Part shown: in pieces, positions 1 through 11,743 of the stretch
Position numbering within the stretch: position 1 is the first letter of the stretch
Layout: each line of letters opens with the position of its first letter
Source: Tipula vernalis
Lineage: Eukaryota; Arthropoda; Insecta; Diptera; Tipulidae
DNA: 64,000 nucleotides
Direction: 5' to 3'
NCBI GenBank assembly: GCA_958295665.1
Contig: OY282560.1
Coordinates: forward strand, 143,336,091-143,400,090
The notes under the pieces: generated by a model
What the model was told of the DNA's origin: nothing
Database searches by the model: none
Seen by the model: only the letters and a program-made list of their open reading frames with translations
Made by a program: the position numbers and the translations under genes

Positions 1-540
1 CTGGAGTCGAGCGTAACTCGAGGAATGTGTATTTATTGTCCAGCTTTTTCCCCAGTAATTATTTTTGCTTTAACTATGTTGTTACATAATTCGGTAACAA
101 TCAGGCGTGTTCCATTGCACATATCCTCCGAAATATATAAATTAGGCATTAGCATAATTATCGTATTTTTCTTTAGTTTTAATTCATGGGGTGGCAAATA
201 AGCAATTTCAATCGAATAAGAAATTCTGGCGTGAATTCAATACCTCCTTCCTGTTTATCCTTAACAGAATAATGACTTTTATACGATTTGTATTCTCCTG
301 GGAGACGATCGACGATCTCAGCATTAATATTACTGACTTATTTGTTTAGCGCGCGAGAATAACACGTTCCTTCATTCCATCGTAATTTTGATTCGCAAGG
401 CAATTTCCAAATACTTCTTCGATTAAATTACCACTGGAAATATATCCTCAGGTAATTCGATTTCATTGAAGTCATTTATTGGAAGATTTCCATTTCCCAG
501 TTTCAGGATATATTTTGCGAATGATTCCTGTCCAGGATCG
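1..540 (-). pseudogene. Helitron H1 helicase, C-terminal part
   Basis: Reading from about 540 to 1, the translation holds helicase segments typical of Helitrons: GNGNLPINDFNEIELPED, then ERVILARLNKQV, then MCNGTRLIVTELCNN near the left edge. They lie in more than one frame with stops between them, so the region is a frameshifted pseudogene. The terminal helicase block ([12 protein letters not shown]) is expected just outside the window. The piece continues the helicase segment ending at 557. Confidence 0.85.
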
Positions 541-556
541 ACACGCATATTTTATT

Positions 557-994
557 TTAACGAAAAATTTTTGAAATGCTTCCAGAGATGACTTTTTTGA
601 TCGAAAAATCGAGTGTTTCACTACGGTTGCTTCGGAGTTGAACAGGTAAGCTCTGACGGAAATGACCTCCAGGGACTAAAATGTTCCCTCCTAATGGCAA
701 GTTTGGATTTGCAATAGGCAGCAACAACTGATCCATATTTTGTAAGCCATACTTTGGTAACATCGGTGCCTCATCCATAAGGAAAACATCAACTGGAGCG
801 AGTTTTGTAGCTTTGACTGAACCAGGTTTAATGCTGGAAATTGAATCTGACGAAAGCGGAACTTTCAGACCAAATGTCTTGTGTGATGTTTGTCCAGCAA
901 CATCAGCATTTAGAACGTCCATGTAATTGTCAATGTCGTCCATACCATATCGTTCCACCCAGAAACGAAAATTTCGACCTTCTGTTGCTGTCAT
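557..994 (-). pseudogene. Helitron H1 helicase, central part
   Basis: A 145-codon open segment matching the Pif1/RecD-like helicase of Helitrons. Visible motifs are HKTFGL (motif Ia region), VFLMDEAPM (Walker B, DEAP) and GGHFRQSLPV (motif III; the family norm is GGDFRQ, so Asp is replaced by His). The upstream Walker A motif (GxxGTGKT) is absent. The first 30 or so residues do not resemble the family, which suggests a deletion or junction where the nucleotide-binding loop should be. The ATG at 994 is therefore unlikely to be an original start. Two bases separate it from the end of the Rep segment. Confidence 0.88.
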
Positions 995-996
995 AT

Positions 997-2325
997 TTAA
1001 CTTGAATGCAATAATACGATAAGCACGTTTGATTGCATTATCCTTAGATCTATTATTTCGTCGTGCTTCGGGATAATATCTTTAGCCAACTGATTTTTTA
1101 ATTTTTCCCAGAGATCTTTTGGATCTTTGGGGCATCCAAAAATAAGAATCTGAACGAAGAGTATTCGCATTACCGAAGGCATTTTGGACAGTACTGATTC
1201 TTCTAGACGATCTATCCACTGTTTATCGTCGAAGGCGAGGCCATGAGCTAGGCAAGCTTGTTTGTATGTCGCATAACGAATGTCATTCACAGTAAGGAGA
1301 TCATCAAAACTTGTTGCGTCCTTCACATGATAGACAAGTACTCTCAAATAGAAGCATTCTGGTTGAGCAACATAATTTACGTTGTGAATTCGACCAATGA
1401 CACGCAATCGACGGATTCGCGGTTCCCAGCTGCACGTTTTTCCATCCCATTTAACATGTTCGGCCATTTGCCAATAGTAGTAGTAATTCTGGTTTGTTTG
1501 CATTTGCTTCAACGCCTGGTTATGTCCAAAATACGCTTCTAACATTGAACCTTTTTGTCCAATATCTGCCAGATCTTCTTGGGGTTGGTCAATATCTTGC
1601 ATTCGATATTCACCACGTAAATGAATATTCAAGCGCTGAACGATATGACTCTTTCTTTGGATTTCGTGGCCAAATAATCGCCAGCATGCTTCAGGTGCTG
1701 TAATGCAGCGACCTTCCACATAGGTGTCTGCTTCATTATAAAACAAACTCCGTTGATTTTCGACAACCTTTATTGAAGCGCAATCGTGTCCTATGTAGAT
1801 GTATTTGAGATAGCACTGCAATTTTCCATTTTTATTGACCATACATGTAGCATCTGGATTTAACTCCACTCCGCACGGATTATGAATCATCAACTTTAAC
1901 ACTAATTCTCGTAATTCAGGGTCGTCGGTATTTGGAATTTCAGCTGAATTTATATCATCAATTTCTTCTGGATTATGGATTCGATCTTCAGGATTCATCA
2001 TCAACAGCAAATGCATATGTGGTAGTCCACGTTTTTGAAATTTGATTGTATACACATATGCGGCCACCTTTCCTCCTATTTTATCCAAATCATTGATAAT
2101 TTCATAAAATTTTTGTTTCGAAATTCGAGCGACAAGATCTGGACGATCTTGACCGGACTGCTGTATGATAATTCCATTATCAGATATAATATGCGCTGCT
2201 TCTTTAATTTCTGTCCAATCGGGATTACAAGTCTTGGTGATGAAAAAATCTGGCGATCCAAGACGACGAACAATAGCCATTGCATCTTCGAAAGGTTCAG
2301 TATAATAACGCGTTGATCTATTTAA
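997..2325 (-). pseudogene. Helitron H1 Rep (HUH nuclease) domain
   Basis: The longest open Helitron piece here, 427 codons from 2,280 and extendable in frame to about 2,325. It begins with the Rep-entry block (GSPDFFITKTCNPDW). About residue 100 it carries the metal-binding HUH motif as RGLPHMHLLLMM (H-M-H). Near residue 160 comes the catalytic tyrosine block, read as CYLKYIYIGHD. The family pattern is YxxKYxxK, so the first Tyr appears replaced by Cys and the last Lys by Ile. The segment ends in the Rep-helicase linker (DLWEKLKNQLAKDI). Rep nicks and joins single strands during rolling-circle transposition; this copy is probably inactive. Confidence 0.92.
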
Positions 2326-2690
2326 TTAATTTATTTTATTTGTCTACATTTTTAAATTTTTATCGCTCTATTTTGAGTCAGAGCTCATTCGTAATAGAAG
2401 TGTTTACCTAATATAAAAAATAATCTGCTTCAGCCATAAATCGGCCATTTATTTTTTTACTGCAAAATCAGCCGCATTCGATGATATTTCCAATTGCATG
2501 ATTTTGTATATTAATTTGATCGTCTGTTGGAATGTGTTGACTCCCACGATTAGTGTATTTTAGCTAACTATTCTGGATTTACATCAAAAATTAATTTATA
2601 TAAAATTAAATAATTTTTTTTAAATTAAAAACTTTTGAAAAAACAAGACTGACAAGTCACAGGTTTCTTGAACGAACGCATCCTGTATGT
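2326..2690. other. AT-rich stretch interrupting Helitron H1
   Basis: About 365 bases of AT-rich, non-coding sequence between the N-domain block, which ends near a reading with NQNTI, and the Rep block. Uninterrupted Helitrons carry only a short linker here, so this is probably a later insertion or decayed linker. I could not find terminal repeats that define it. Confidence 0.4.
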
Positions 2691-2699
2691 GCTATATGT

Positions 2700-3494
2700 G
2701 ATCCGGTGAATGATGATGGTAGTATTATTTTTCACCAACAACCGCATTCTGTTTCGCAGCTAAGTCGTTGATAAGACGGCTAACATCTGCGTACTGGTCG
2801 GCTAAAATAGTGTTTTGATTAAATTTGATCCATTGGATCAACGTTCAACTCGAATGAAAGTATCGACGAGATATTGTTGAAAAAGTCGTCCACCAAAATG
2901 TAAAGCGTTGAAAACTGTTTGACGCAGGTTGGGTGTTAAATTAGTTTGCAAAAGAAAGGCTTTTGGCGTGTTCAGGTCGAAAAGCTATACGATATTGCGC
3001 TAAGCACTTGCATAAGGTATTCGAAGTGGCATACTCACGGTATATCCTGACGTTCCGGCTGGATAAAACAATGGGTAGGTAAAGGGCTCCACACGATGGT
3101 CGATATTTTTCAAAATGACAACATCTTTGCCACGTTGTTTTACAACCATTTCATTTGACGGGAAACTTTGATCGGCGTTAAGCGTAAGAACAACGCATAT
3201 TTCATTACATGCAGGAGGGTTGAACCGTCTATAATCCACACCATCTGGCACTGTAAAAATGAGCTGCACATTTGGAGGTTGTAGTCGCGGTTCAGTAGCA
3301 CGTTGATTTATATTATCCTCCACTTGTCGCATCCTCATGTAACTTTGGGCATAAATGTTTTGTTCTCGCCATATTTCCTCAAGTGCAAGGCGTTCGGCAA
3401 CAGCATCATCGGAGTCTAAAAAGTACATTTGGCCATATGAAGGTGGTTCGAAATCAACTTGAGTGGTTTGTGTCGGATGTGCCGCCATATTCAT
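2700..3494 (-). pseudogene. Helitron H1 Helitron-like N domain
   Basis: The open part (3,494-3,000, 164 codons) contains PNVQLIFTVPDGVDYRRF and ends in PFTYPLFYPAGTSGY, the Helitron N-domain signature (family form YPLLFPYGEDGW). Below 3,000 the homology continues in other frames with LHFGGRLFQQYLVDTFIRVE, the conserved block before Rep. The domain lies upstream of the nuclease in the same polyprotein; its exact role is not established. Frameshifts and the insertion at 2,326-2,690 break it. Confidence 0.88.
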
Positions 3495-3619
3495 TTTGTG
3501 ATAAACTTGTCCAGCTGCTTTGAAGCTAAAAATGTTACGACTATTGATGGTTCGATCATCGCTTACGTTGAATGAAGCTAAAGCGAAACATGAGTTTAAG
3601 TTTCAGATTCATTTGTGGA

Positions 3620-4292
3620 ACTCATTAGCGAGCGGGTGACATCATAAAAAAAAGGCAAACCAATTTATTTGGAAACTGTGGAGGTGGCAACACAATTCGA
3701 CCATTCAAGCAGCAATCTCCAAATGAATCAACTGTATTCACTACTCTACTACTCTTTCTTCGGGGAAATGGAGGGCTCGGCAGTTAATACATACAACGTT
3801 GAAGGGTCCCAATGATTTGTAATTAACGCTGGCGTAGTTTACGGCATCTTTGTAGGTTCTTACTAGATTATGTGCCATAGCTCGTTGCCGTTGAACATTG
3901 CGACGACGTTGTTCTTCTAATCGCAGATTTCGTTGTGCATCATTTTCGTTTGCGATTCGCTGTGAAGATCGGTTTCAGTTTTGTTCCAAACGATGACTAC
4001 CTTCTTCATAATTTTGGGATTGAGATTTATTAAGTATCATAATTACCTCAGACATTGGTTCCATGCCTTTTGCTTTAGCTGTTCGGATTGGTCTTGCCGC
4101 GTTGGATGGTCCAGGTTGTTGGATAAACATTTCTTCAATTCGATTTTGTACATTGAGATTGAATTCGATATCATTCGTAACATTTGATTGTCCATGTTGT
4201 TGTTTTTCCAACGACGCATCATTTTGAACAATTGGGAATTTGCGTTCCCTAGGCATATTTCGAATTTTGTTTTTACCTTGATGAAAAATCAA
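3620..4292 (-). pseudogene. Helitron H1 N-terminal Cys-rich region
   Basis: Starting at the ATG at 4,292, a 105-codon open segment (basic, Gln/Asn-rich) precedes a frame-shifted stretch. That stretch reads an Arg-rich helix (LRLEEQRRRNVQRQRAMA) and then CINCRALHFPEE and CCLNGRIVLPPP. The paired-Cys then CCxxGxI pattern is the zinc-finger-like head of Helitron proteins and recurs in H2 (13,577-13,377) and H3 (26,566-27,057). The exact start of the ancestral protein is uncertain. Confidence 0.75.
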
Positions 4293-5124
4293 AATATAAA
4301 TAAAACTTTATAATTTTACAACTTTCTGAATTTACTTCGTTCAGGCAAAAAAAAAAAAAAAAAATTATTTTATCATTTTGTTCACCATACTTTCAATATG
4401 TTTTAATTTTGTTTGATTTTAATTATGTTTATTTTAGCACTTACGTATTTTAATTTGTAAAGTTTTCTTTATTTTAAATTTAAGTTTTTTATCACGATTT
4501 TTATTAAAATATGAATAAAATTGAATAAAATTTATTCACCATACATTACACCATACCATCATTTTGTTCACCATACTTTCAATATGTTTTAATTTTGTTT
4601 TCCAAAATTAAGGCCCTAAACGAATTTCCCCAAAGTCGTGACCTATCTAGATCGTTTTTTCACATCGGAAAATGGTAGTATGCCAATTTTTAGAAATTTC
4701 GATAAAAAATTTACAAATATACAATTATTGTTCGTTTAATAAGATAGATAATAATTTTTACTGACGATTTTTTGGACAGATTTAGGACAAAGTTCACGCG
4801 AATCTCATTTCGATATTTAGTTTTACAGCAATTTGGAGCATTTGAAACCATAACTAGGCGAACATATTTTGATCAAAATATGTTTAAGTATTAAATCAGT
4901 AATTTATTGTTAAAATGTTTCATTGTACAATGCCTATGAAGTTTATACTATACTTTACTAAAATTGTTTTAGTATAATTTTAGTAAATTCTTCACATGGG
5001 CACACAACGGGATAAATATTTTACTAAAACAGAACTAAACACAAAAATAATGCTACTCAAATAATAACATTTAGGGGAATTAAGTTGTTCAGGTTCCATT
5101 CAAAGTTGTTGTGTGCTAGTAAGA
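4293..5124. other. AT-rich non-coding stretch
   Basis: No coding signal seen. It contains an A-run near 4,346-4,364 and a short direct repeat around the phrase CACCATACTTTCAATATG (about 4,383 and 4,571). The rest is low-complexity AT-rich DNA, probably the 5' flank or 5' part of Helitron H1. Confidence 0.4.
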
Positions 5125-5690
5125 CCAAAATATAAAATTAGTTGTTTATTTAAAATATTTTTACTGGCCCAATAACACATTTGCAAAAAATTACCAAGTT
5201 CTATTGAACTTTGCTACCCTTAGTATTAAAAACTAAAAACCTCAATTTACTACTAAGGGCCGAAATATAAAATTAAATGTTTAATTAAAAAAATTTTACT
5301 GGCCCAAAATCAGACAATAACTATCGGTTAAGCTATAGATTCAGGTATATCTATGCCAAAAATTGGGAAGTTCTATTGAACTTTGCTACCATTACTAATA
5401 GAACTTTCCAATTTTTTGCATAGATATAGCTGAACCTATAGCTAACCCGATAGTTATCGTGTGATTTTGGGCCAGTAAAATTTTTTTAATTAAACATTTA
5501 CTTTTATATTTCGGCCCTTAGTAGTAAATTGAGATTTTTAGTTTTTAATACTAAGGGTAGCAAAGTTCAATAGAACTTCCCAATTTTTTGCATAGATATA
5601 CCTGAACCTATAGCTTAACCGATAGTTATCGTGTGATTTTGGGCCAGTAAAATTTTTTTAATTAAACATTTAATTTTATATTTGTACGAA
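5125..5690. repeat. Compound palindrome (fold-back repeat)
   Basis: The left arm (about 5,125-5,390) and right arm (about 5,392-5,688) are near-perfect inverted copies centred close to 5,392. Landmarks are TTTTACTGGCCCAAAATCA on the left and TGATTTTGGGCCAGTAAAA on the right. GAACTTTGCTACC and its complement flank both the centre and the outer units. Each arm is built of two related units, so the whole is a palindrome of sub-repeats, as in fold-back or long-TIR MITEs. No ORF. I could not assign a target duplication. Confidence 0.75.
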
Positions 5691-7260
5691 ACCAAATATA
5701 CAATTAAATTGAATCGAATTGTTTATGTAAATTAATTAAATGCATGTCGAAAACACAAATCTATCGATTTACGGTATATCTTGGAAGGCAAATATGGATC
5801 ACTTGTTGTTTATTTTTAACATAGCGGTATTTAGGTATTTAAATTTTATAAGCAATAGTAGTAAACTACTATTGCTTACAAAATTAAAATTATTACATTT
5901 ATTTCATTCACTAAATTCAAACTTTTCGTTTTTTACACAAAATAAAAATAAAAATTAGCCTAACGAAATTTTGACTTTAATGTATTTTTACGCAACGAAT
6001 AAATTCGTTAAGCAGGGAATTGGTGCAGTTGTTTTTCTTAATTATCAAAATATATTTTGCAAGATTAATTTTAATAATTCCTTTTATTGATGAATTACCC
6101 CTGAATGTATGCATTTGAGTAGCCAATACATTTATTTATATTTAGTAAGAATTAGTAAATACTTCATTCGCGTCATTGTACATACTTTATTAAACCCTAA
6201 AAAGCATTTTTATTCAAATTATTTTCGTTGTCTGCTGTTTGTCTTACTACAGTTAAGTTTTTGTAACAGGACGATGTGATGTGGTCTCAAACTTATGAAC
6301 GGTACTGTATATAAAAATAGTGACAAATGATCAAACCTTAATTGTTCTCGCCTCTTGCCCAATTAAATACAATAACAAATAAGCGCATTATTGCAAGTTT
6401 CCAATTTCCATTGATGTGTAATGTCGCATTGAATATATTGTTGTATCAATAAAACAATCATACAAATTCAAGTACATATAGTATAGTGCAACAAAACAAT
6501 TACATGACAAATCCATGCTCCAAGCAATCAAATTGGAGCAACAAAAAAAAAAAAAAAACAATAAATTCATTCAAAATTGAAACAGAAAATTAAACCAGTT
6601 GAAATTAAAATGCATTTTGTTATTCGTACGTACGAGTATGTACGTACACGTTTTGGCTCTCTTATATTTCTGCATTCCATCAAATTTTTTGATTGATTTT
6701 TTGTCATCGATAAATCAAGTTTTATTTTTGCGTTTGCGAATGATATTCGAATAATAATTTTTTTTTTTTGTTGATACCTATCAAAGTATAATATTTTATG
6801 AATTTATTCATATTGGATATTGGTTTAATTTTAAATATGTATTTAAGACACATGGGTATTTGGTGGTATTGTCAGACATAATTGTGCAACCGACATTAGT
6901 TAGATGTCTAATATGTGTGTGGAATTTCAATTGCAATTAAAAACAACGATTAATGGCATGTAGAACTCGCAAATTGATAAATTTAATTGGTTTTGAGGTT
7001 AAACAGCTTGTGATTGGTTCTATTAATTATGTGTATGTCTCAAGTAAATTCACAATGGAATAACTCCACGATTGTTTTTGAATATTAATCGAATGCGCGC
7101 ACGCGGTTTCTTTTAAGATTTTGATGATGTGTTTGTAATCAAATAAAGATAAACATTTAATGATTTTGGAATGTTAGCATGTACCTTGATTGAATGCAAA
7201 TTAACTTGATTTAATGAATAAATATCTTTTAAAGGGGATCCGCTAATTACAACGTGGTTC
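5691..7260. other. AT-rich non-coding stretch
   Basis: No gene-like signal. It contains homopolymer runs (A-run near 6,542, T-run near 6,760) and a short GTACGTACGAGTATGTACGTAC-type alternation near 6,627-6,650. The few open frames are short, compositionally simple and unsupported. Confidence 0.4.
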
Positions 7261-7263
7261 AGA

Positions 7264-7345
7264 ACAGAATATTTCATTACGGAATATGATACTACAGTGT
7301 GGCGAATTTCAGTACCGCGTATGGTACACTAAGGCATATGTGTAT
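7264..7345. repeat. Degenerate TTTCATTACGGAATATG-type repeat, copy 1
   Basis: Contains ATATTTCATTACGGAATATG followed by variants of GTATGGTACACTA and GGCATATG. The same motif cluster recurs, longer, at 19,984-20,108, so the two belong to one short tandem-repeat family. Confidence 0.6.
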
Positions 7346-7423
7346 GTATGGCATATTTTAATACAACAAAAAACTGTTTATTTTGTTTATTTCAACTTAT
7401 GACTTTATGCAGACTAACAGTCC

Positions 7424-8205
7424 AATTCTGACGATAAGACTCTTAAGACCCTCTTAGCTAAGACCCAGTTTGTAAATTATTTTTTTTAAGACGAAAGTCT
7501 TAATCGGTATTCTGGCGGTGACAGTCTTAATATTATGTACTAAAAACTCTCCAAAGATTGTGTAGAGCTGTCAAATGGTTTTTTTCTCTTTTTCCTAAAT
7601 TTTTTTGAAATTTTTGAGATATATTTGCGTTTACTTTTGCTTTTCTTTACTTAAATACCATTTTTATTTATTTAACTAGAACAAATTTATCAAATTTTCA
7701 GCCTGTATTCTTATAAATCCAATTTTCATTCTATTTTGTAATCCGTCCATTTTGTTTTTTTATGTACGTGTGTATTCTGTTTGTACACTGCAATTTTCTT
7801 TGATATAAAAAATATTTTTTTTTATTAATAATTCCAATAAATTTAAGTTATACTTATTGAAATTTTGAAAAAAATTAAATAAGTATAGTTTAAATTGAAA
7901 TAAAGAAATTTAAATAAAAAATTTTATAATAATAAATAATAATTTTAATATATATATGTACATATTAAAAATTAAACCCATCCAACATTTCATTGCTCTT
8001 TTCTCTCTATACGAGAAATTATAAATTATGACGCTTAATACCATCAAATGTGTCGATGCTACATAAGACCGTGTTTTAAGATCAATGACAGCTATGACTA
8101 TGTGCAGAATACGAAATAAGTCTTAGTTAAGACCCGAGTACTAAAATAAAAAAAATGTCTTACATAAGACGATTTTGTAGTCTGTGACTGTGCGTCAGAA
8201 TAGGC
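7424..8205. mobile_element. MITE-like element with imperfect terminal inverted repeats
   Basis: The left end reads CCAATTCTGACG and the right end is its near complement, CGTCAGAATAGG. Inside each end a pair of TCTTAnnTAAGAC motifs, a T-run and a second TATTCTG motif occur in matching order over about 130 bp. The interior is AT-rich without an ORF. This suggests a non-autonomous DNA transposon, but no clear target duplication was found and the arms are diverged. Confidence 0.45.
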
Positions 8206-9249
8206 ATGTAAATATATTTACAAAACAGTGAATTGTTTACAAGTTATTTATGCATGTCTATAAAATTAACCAATATTATTTCTAAGGCATGTTGACAAAT
8301 TTAAAATTGAAAGCAGTATATATTAACGTACTTTTAACGTTGAAATAAGTAGAAATACCCAATGAATAATTCACTCAGTGGCAGACTTTTCTTCACAAAG
8401 TTGTATAGCATTTTAATTTATGGGGTGAGAGTTAATTAAAATATTTCATATGAACGAATCAATAATTTAAATATGAAATTAAAGAATAAAGTTTCATAAC
8501 AAGTTATAACCAATTAAAAAAAATAAAAAGTGTTTACAATGTTTCAAGTAAAATAAATTAATGTGATATAAATAATTAAATGTAATAATTGTGATAAATT
8601 AGTTATTACAATTTGAAATAATTACAATCATCTATGTACTAAAAATAGATACCTACCTGATTAATTGCCGTATTTATTTTGTGCACTATACAGTTGCCGA
8701 TTGCCTTTTAGGTTTATAGATGCTGGTTTTTTAATTGTTAACAAAAAAAATTGATGTTTTGTTTAATACTTTCGTCAACGTAACATTTGCTTTTTAATCA
8801 CAATTTAATTTAATTTTACAAATAATTTTAACCGAATCGAACTTGACAACTTTGGTTTAAAAGGAAATATTTAATATAATCGTAATGATCACGATATGAA
8901 CGAAGTTAAGTGAATATTTAAAAAATCATACGTTACACAACAAACTTACGTTTTTATTCTTTCGAAAAATATTCTCCCTTCCGTTAAAGAAATTCTTAAC
9001 CATTATTTCACAGTCTTCATCCGGACTTGGAACCTTAATCAATGTGAACCGTGTGGCAGTTACTTAAAAACACCAAATTAAATCAAACGAATATTTTTAG
9101 AACACAAAATACGTCGAAAAATAATTAATTATATTTTTACCTTTCTTTCGTTCGAGCGCAACTTCGACTAACTCATAAATTTTATTATTCGCTCTATGAA
9201 AACATGATTCCTGCTACTCTCCACCTTTTAAACTTTAAACGTATTGCTG
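8206..9249. other. AT-rich non-coding stretch
   Basis: I see no gene, repeat array or element boundary here. It may be the decayed LTR or flank of the gypsy remnant that follows. Confidence 0.35.
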
Positions 9250-10440
9250 AAGTTTAAACACACAACTTTTAGGTATTGCTGCCACGGTCGTCCTCTGCGT
9301 CGAATAGGATTTGTAGGTAATATACCAAATATGATACTTGCCAAGTATAGGGTTTTGTCGCGATTGGCGATTTCCACTTCATAAAAAGTTGAGTTCGATC
9401 CATCACGACTCGGAGCTAATTTCTAACAAAAACCTTTGTCTACATTGGTCTGAACGAATTACCAGAACCAGAATTAGATCAACGACTTTAAATGGTCGAT
9501 GTTGACGTCGCATATCTGCATATTATTTACGGTGATATTGCTCGCGTTGATTTATATAACGAGCATCTTTTAACACTCCTTATAACTTCCACAAATACGA
9601 ATGGAATGTTGAATTATTTTGCTAACGAACTGTATTCCATTGTCAGAAATCAACGTTTTTGCACACTCAAGGCCGGTAGCTGAGATTAGCGGGAGTTCCA
9701 ATCATAAAGTGGCAACCTCTTCGACTATTAGTTTATGTCGATATCCATAGTCAGCCTCAAGCAACGGCTCAAAGAGATCGACAGCCATAATTTCATTTTT
9801 CTTGAAACTTTATATTTGTAACAGTCATCTTCGACAGAGTTCAGTCGATACTATTATGGTCAGCGGGTGCGAAGAAAACTGAATACCACTGTTGAGCTCC
9901 GTCAATTTCCTCGTTATGGTAGCGATAAAATAGCCCTTGCTATATAAGGTATCCTCCCGAAACATTGCTTTCATAGTTCGGGTCATCGTGCTTCTCAAAG
10001 GTTTAATATTTAGACCCATTCATCAAATCGGTTGGCCCCACTGGGGAAAACCGATTTCAAAGGTGCTTGATTCGTAAATATAGGCTAATTAATATGGTCC
10101 ACCTGGCTAAATGGCCGATGCGAGATTTTGTTGTCAGACATTTTAGAGTTTGATGGTCCGTCCGAACTATTTCAGGGCCCTCTAAACAATCTCAGAACTT
10201 GTTTAGTATCCAAACTACTACGGATGCTTCTCGTTAATTGGTGCTATATAGTTTCTTTCAGCGGCGACCAGCATACGGCTGGCATATTCAATTGGCCTCT
10301 CATCATATTCATCGCTTTACAATTAGGGTATCCAATACCGATTACCGAGTACCGGAATATTCGGCTATTTTGGCCTTTTGTCGAGTGCTCAATGTTTTTA
10401 ATTTTGCTCGGTAAATTTGATCGGCCACTTGGGTAACTTG
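9250..10440 (-). pseudogene. Ty3/gypsy pol remnant: RNase H to integrase
   Basis: Reading right to left there is an RNase H trace (PIEYASRMLVAAERNY near 10,250). The integrase core follows in frame-broken pieces (IMAVDLFEPLL and TLISDNGIQFVSK near 9,800-9,620, which includes the SDNG second catalytic Asp). The integrase C-terminal region comes last (RPFKVVDLILV and DKGFC-KLAPSRDG near 9,520-9,400). Order and spacing fit a gypsy-type pol with deletions, several frameshifts and stops. No LTRs were identified. It is related in style to the remnant at 17,490-17,890 but does not overlap it in domain content. Confidence 0.75.
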
Positions 10441-10826
10441 ATTCAAACGAAATATGGGAAGGGTGATTGTTGATGATTTTTTTAATAATACCTGGTAAAA
10501 TAAAAATTAACTGGATTCAACTAAATTTAATCAAGTAAGATGATTTAATTTGATTGGCTAGTAATCTTTAATTCATGAATACAACAGAAAATAATTACAA
10601 GTTTATATTTATAAGGCACGTTAGGTTACGAAAAAATGTAATAAACATTTATCTGCAGAATATATCTAACTAGTAAAGTGCCCGTGTACACACAATAAAT
10701 TATAAACTAGTGATCAGTCAAACCAAATTTGAAATATCGTATTAATTATTTATTTAATTTAAGTCAGAGTTAAGTAAAACCTTTGTCACTTCCTTCTATA
10801 ATATTTGCCTGCTCTTTTGTATTAAG

Positions 10827-11743
10827 TCATGTCACTCTGGAAAAAGCAACATATAGTTTTCCATGAGAGAAAGCTGGTTGTGACAAATACAGTCCAACTT
10901 TGTCAAGCGTTTGCCCTTGAGATTTATTTATAGTCATCACGTAGGCGACTGCGTCTTTACAATGTAAAGGGTAAATTGTTGTCAGAACGAGCTAATTCCA
11001 TGTTTGGAATTGCAAGCATGAGTCGAATAATGAGTCGTGTTCCATTACGCAAAGCTCTGTTTCTACAAATATTTCTAAGCACTATTACTATTGCCCCAGC
11101 TTTTAGCTTTAAAGCATGTACAGCATCCACACTGTAATATAGTATACTTTCTCTTCTCCTTCTAATCGACATAATACGTCGTCATTCATTATAAGTGTGT
11201 CCTCGTTTCAAGGACACAATATTGCTCTATTGGCAAAATATTTAGATTCCACAGCAGTAAACGTTTTTGCAAAAATTGTATCTATCAATGATCCTTCGCA
11301 AATGAGCTCTTCGGGTATTTCACAAATATCTTCTCCATGATCACGTGAGTTAGTTAATTTACAATCCCCCAACTCAAAGAACCAATTGGCAAATTCTTTG
11401 TCTTCTCCATGTCTCATATTTGTAGTCAACTTCACGGGGATAATTGTTGGCCAGAGAGAGCACATTTTTATGATTCCTTCCATTATGGTAACTTGGTTAC
11501 CATGTGGAACAACTGGCAGTATTTGGCTAAAATCTCCTCTTCCCAAACGTTTTTTCATCACTGAAAACTTCCTTAAGAAGTCTATTGACTACTTCTACTT
11601 GGTGTGGTAATTTGTTCCACTCCCCAAAAGAGTTCCAGTAATTCCAGTGAAATGTACCGGTAATACATTTTGTCCCTTTCCTCTTAAAACACTTTATAAA
11701 GTGTTATATAAAAACATTTTTCCACTTCCCAGTCCACAGTGTT
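10827..11743 (-). pseudogene. Helitron H2 Pif1-type helicase
   Basis: Motifs appear in the correct order. A degraded Walker A comes first (GLGSGKMFLYNTL near 11,735, for family GxxGTGKTFLYN), then GRGDFSQILPVV (motif III, 11,545), KLTTNMRHGED and EFANWFFELGD (11,430-11,370). ALRNGTRLII (11,050) and [18 protein letters not shown] with LYVAFSRV (about 10,940-10,835) follow, ending at a TGA at 10,829-10,827. Walker B is lost between 11,640 and 11,560. The pieces lie in different frames (open parts 11,561-11,208 and 11,172-10,957). This helicase would unwind the displaced strand during Helitron movement; this copy is defective. Confidence 0.88.

Larger units (their letters stand above)
1..4292 (-). 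mobile_element. Helitron H1, decayed, open at the left window edge
   Basis: A rolling-circle transposon reading right to left. In order it shows a Cys-rich N-terminal region (about 4,292-3,620), the Helitron-like N domain (3,494-2,700), the HUH Rep nuclease (2,325-997) and a Pif1-type helicase (994-1). This order is diagnostic of Helitrons. Coding parts are spread over several frames with stops, and an AT-rich stretch at 2,326-2,690 interrupts the N-domain/Rep join. The last helicase motifs lie beyond position 1, so the 3' end is not in the window. No 5' TC terminus could be fixed to the right of 4,292. The copy cannot encode a working RepHel protein. Confidence 0.9.

Noticed and set aside
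1258..2316. Several + strand open frames of 69-94 codons
   Set aside because: They lie antisense to the well-supported Helitron Rep domain and show no family resemblance.
9492..9683. Short + strand open frame over the gypsy remnant
   Set aside because: It is antisense to recognisable integrase motifs on the minus strand.
10670..10690. Firm 3' end of Helitron H2
   Set aside because: CTAG|T fits, but CTAG is common in AT-rich DNA and no terminal hairpin was convincing; kept only as a possible end.
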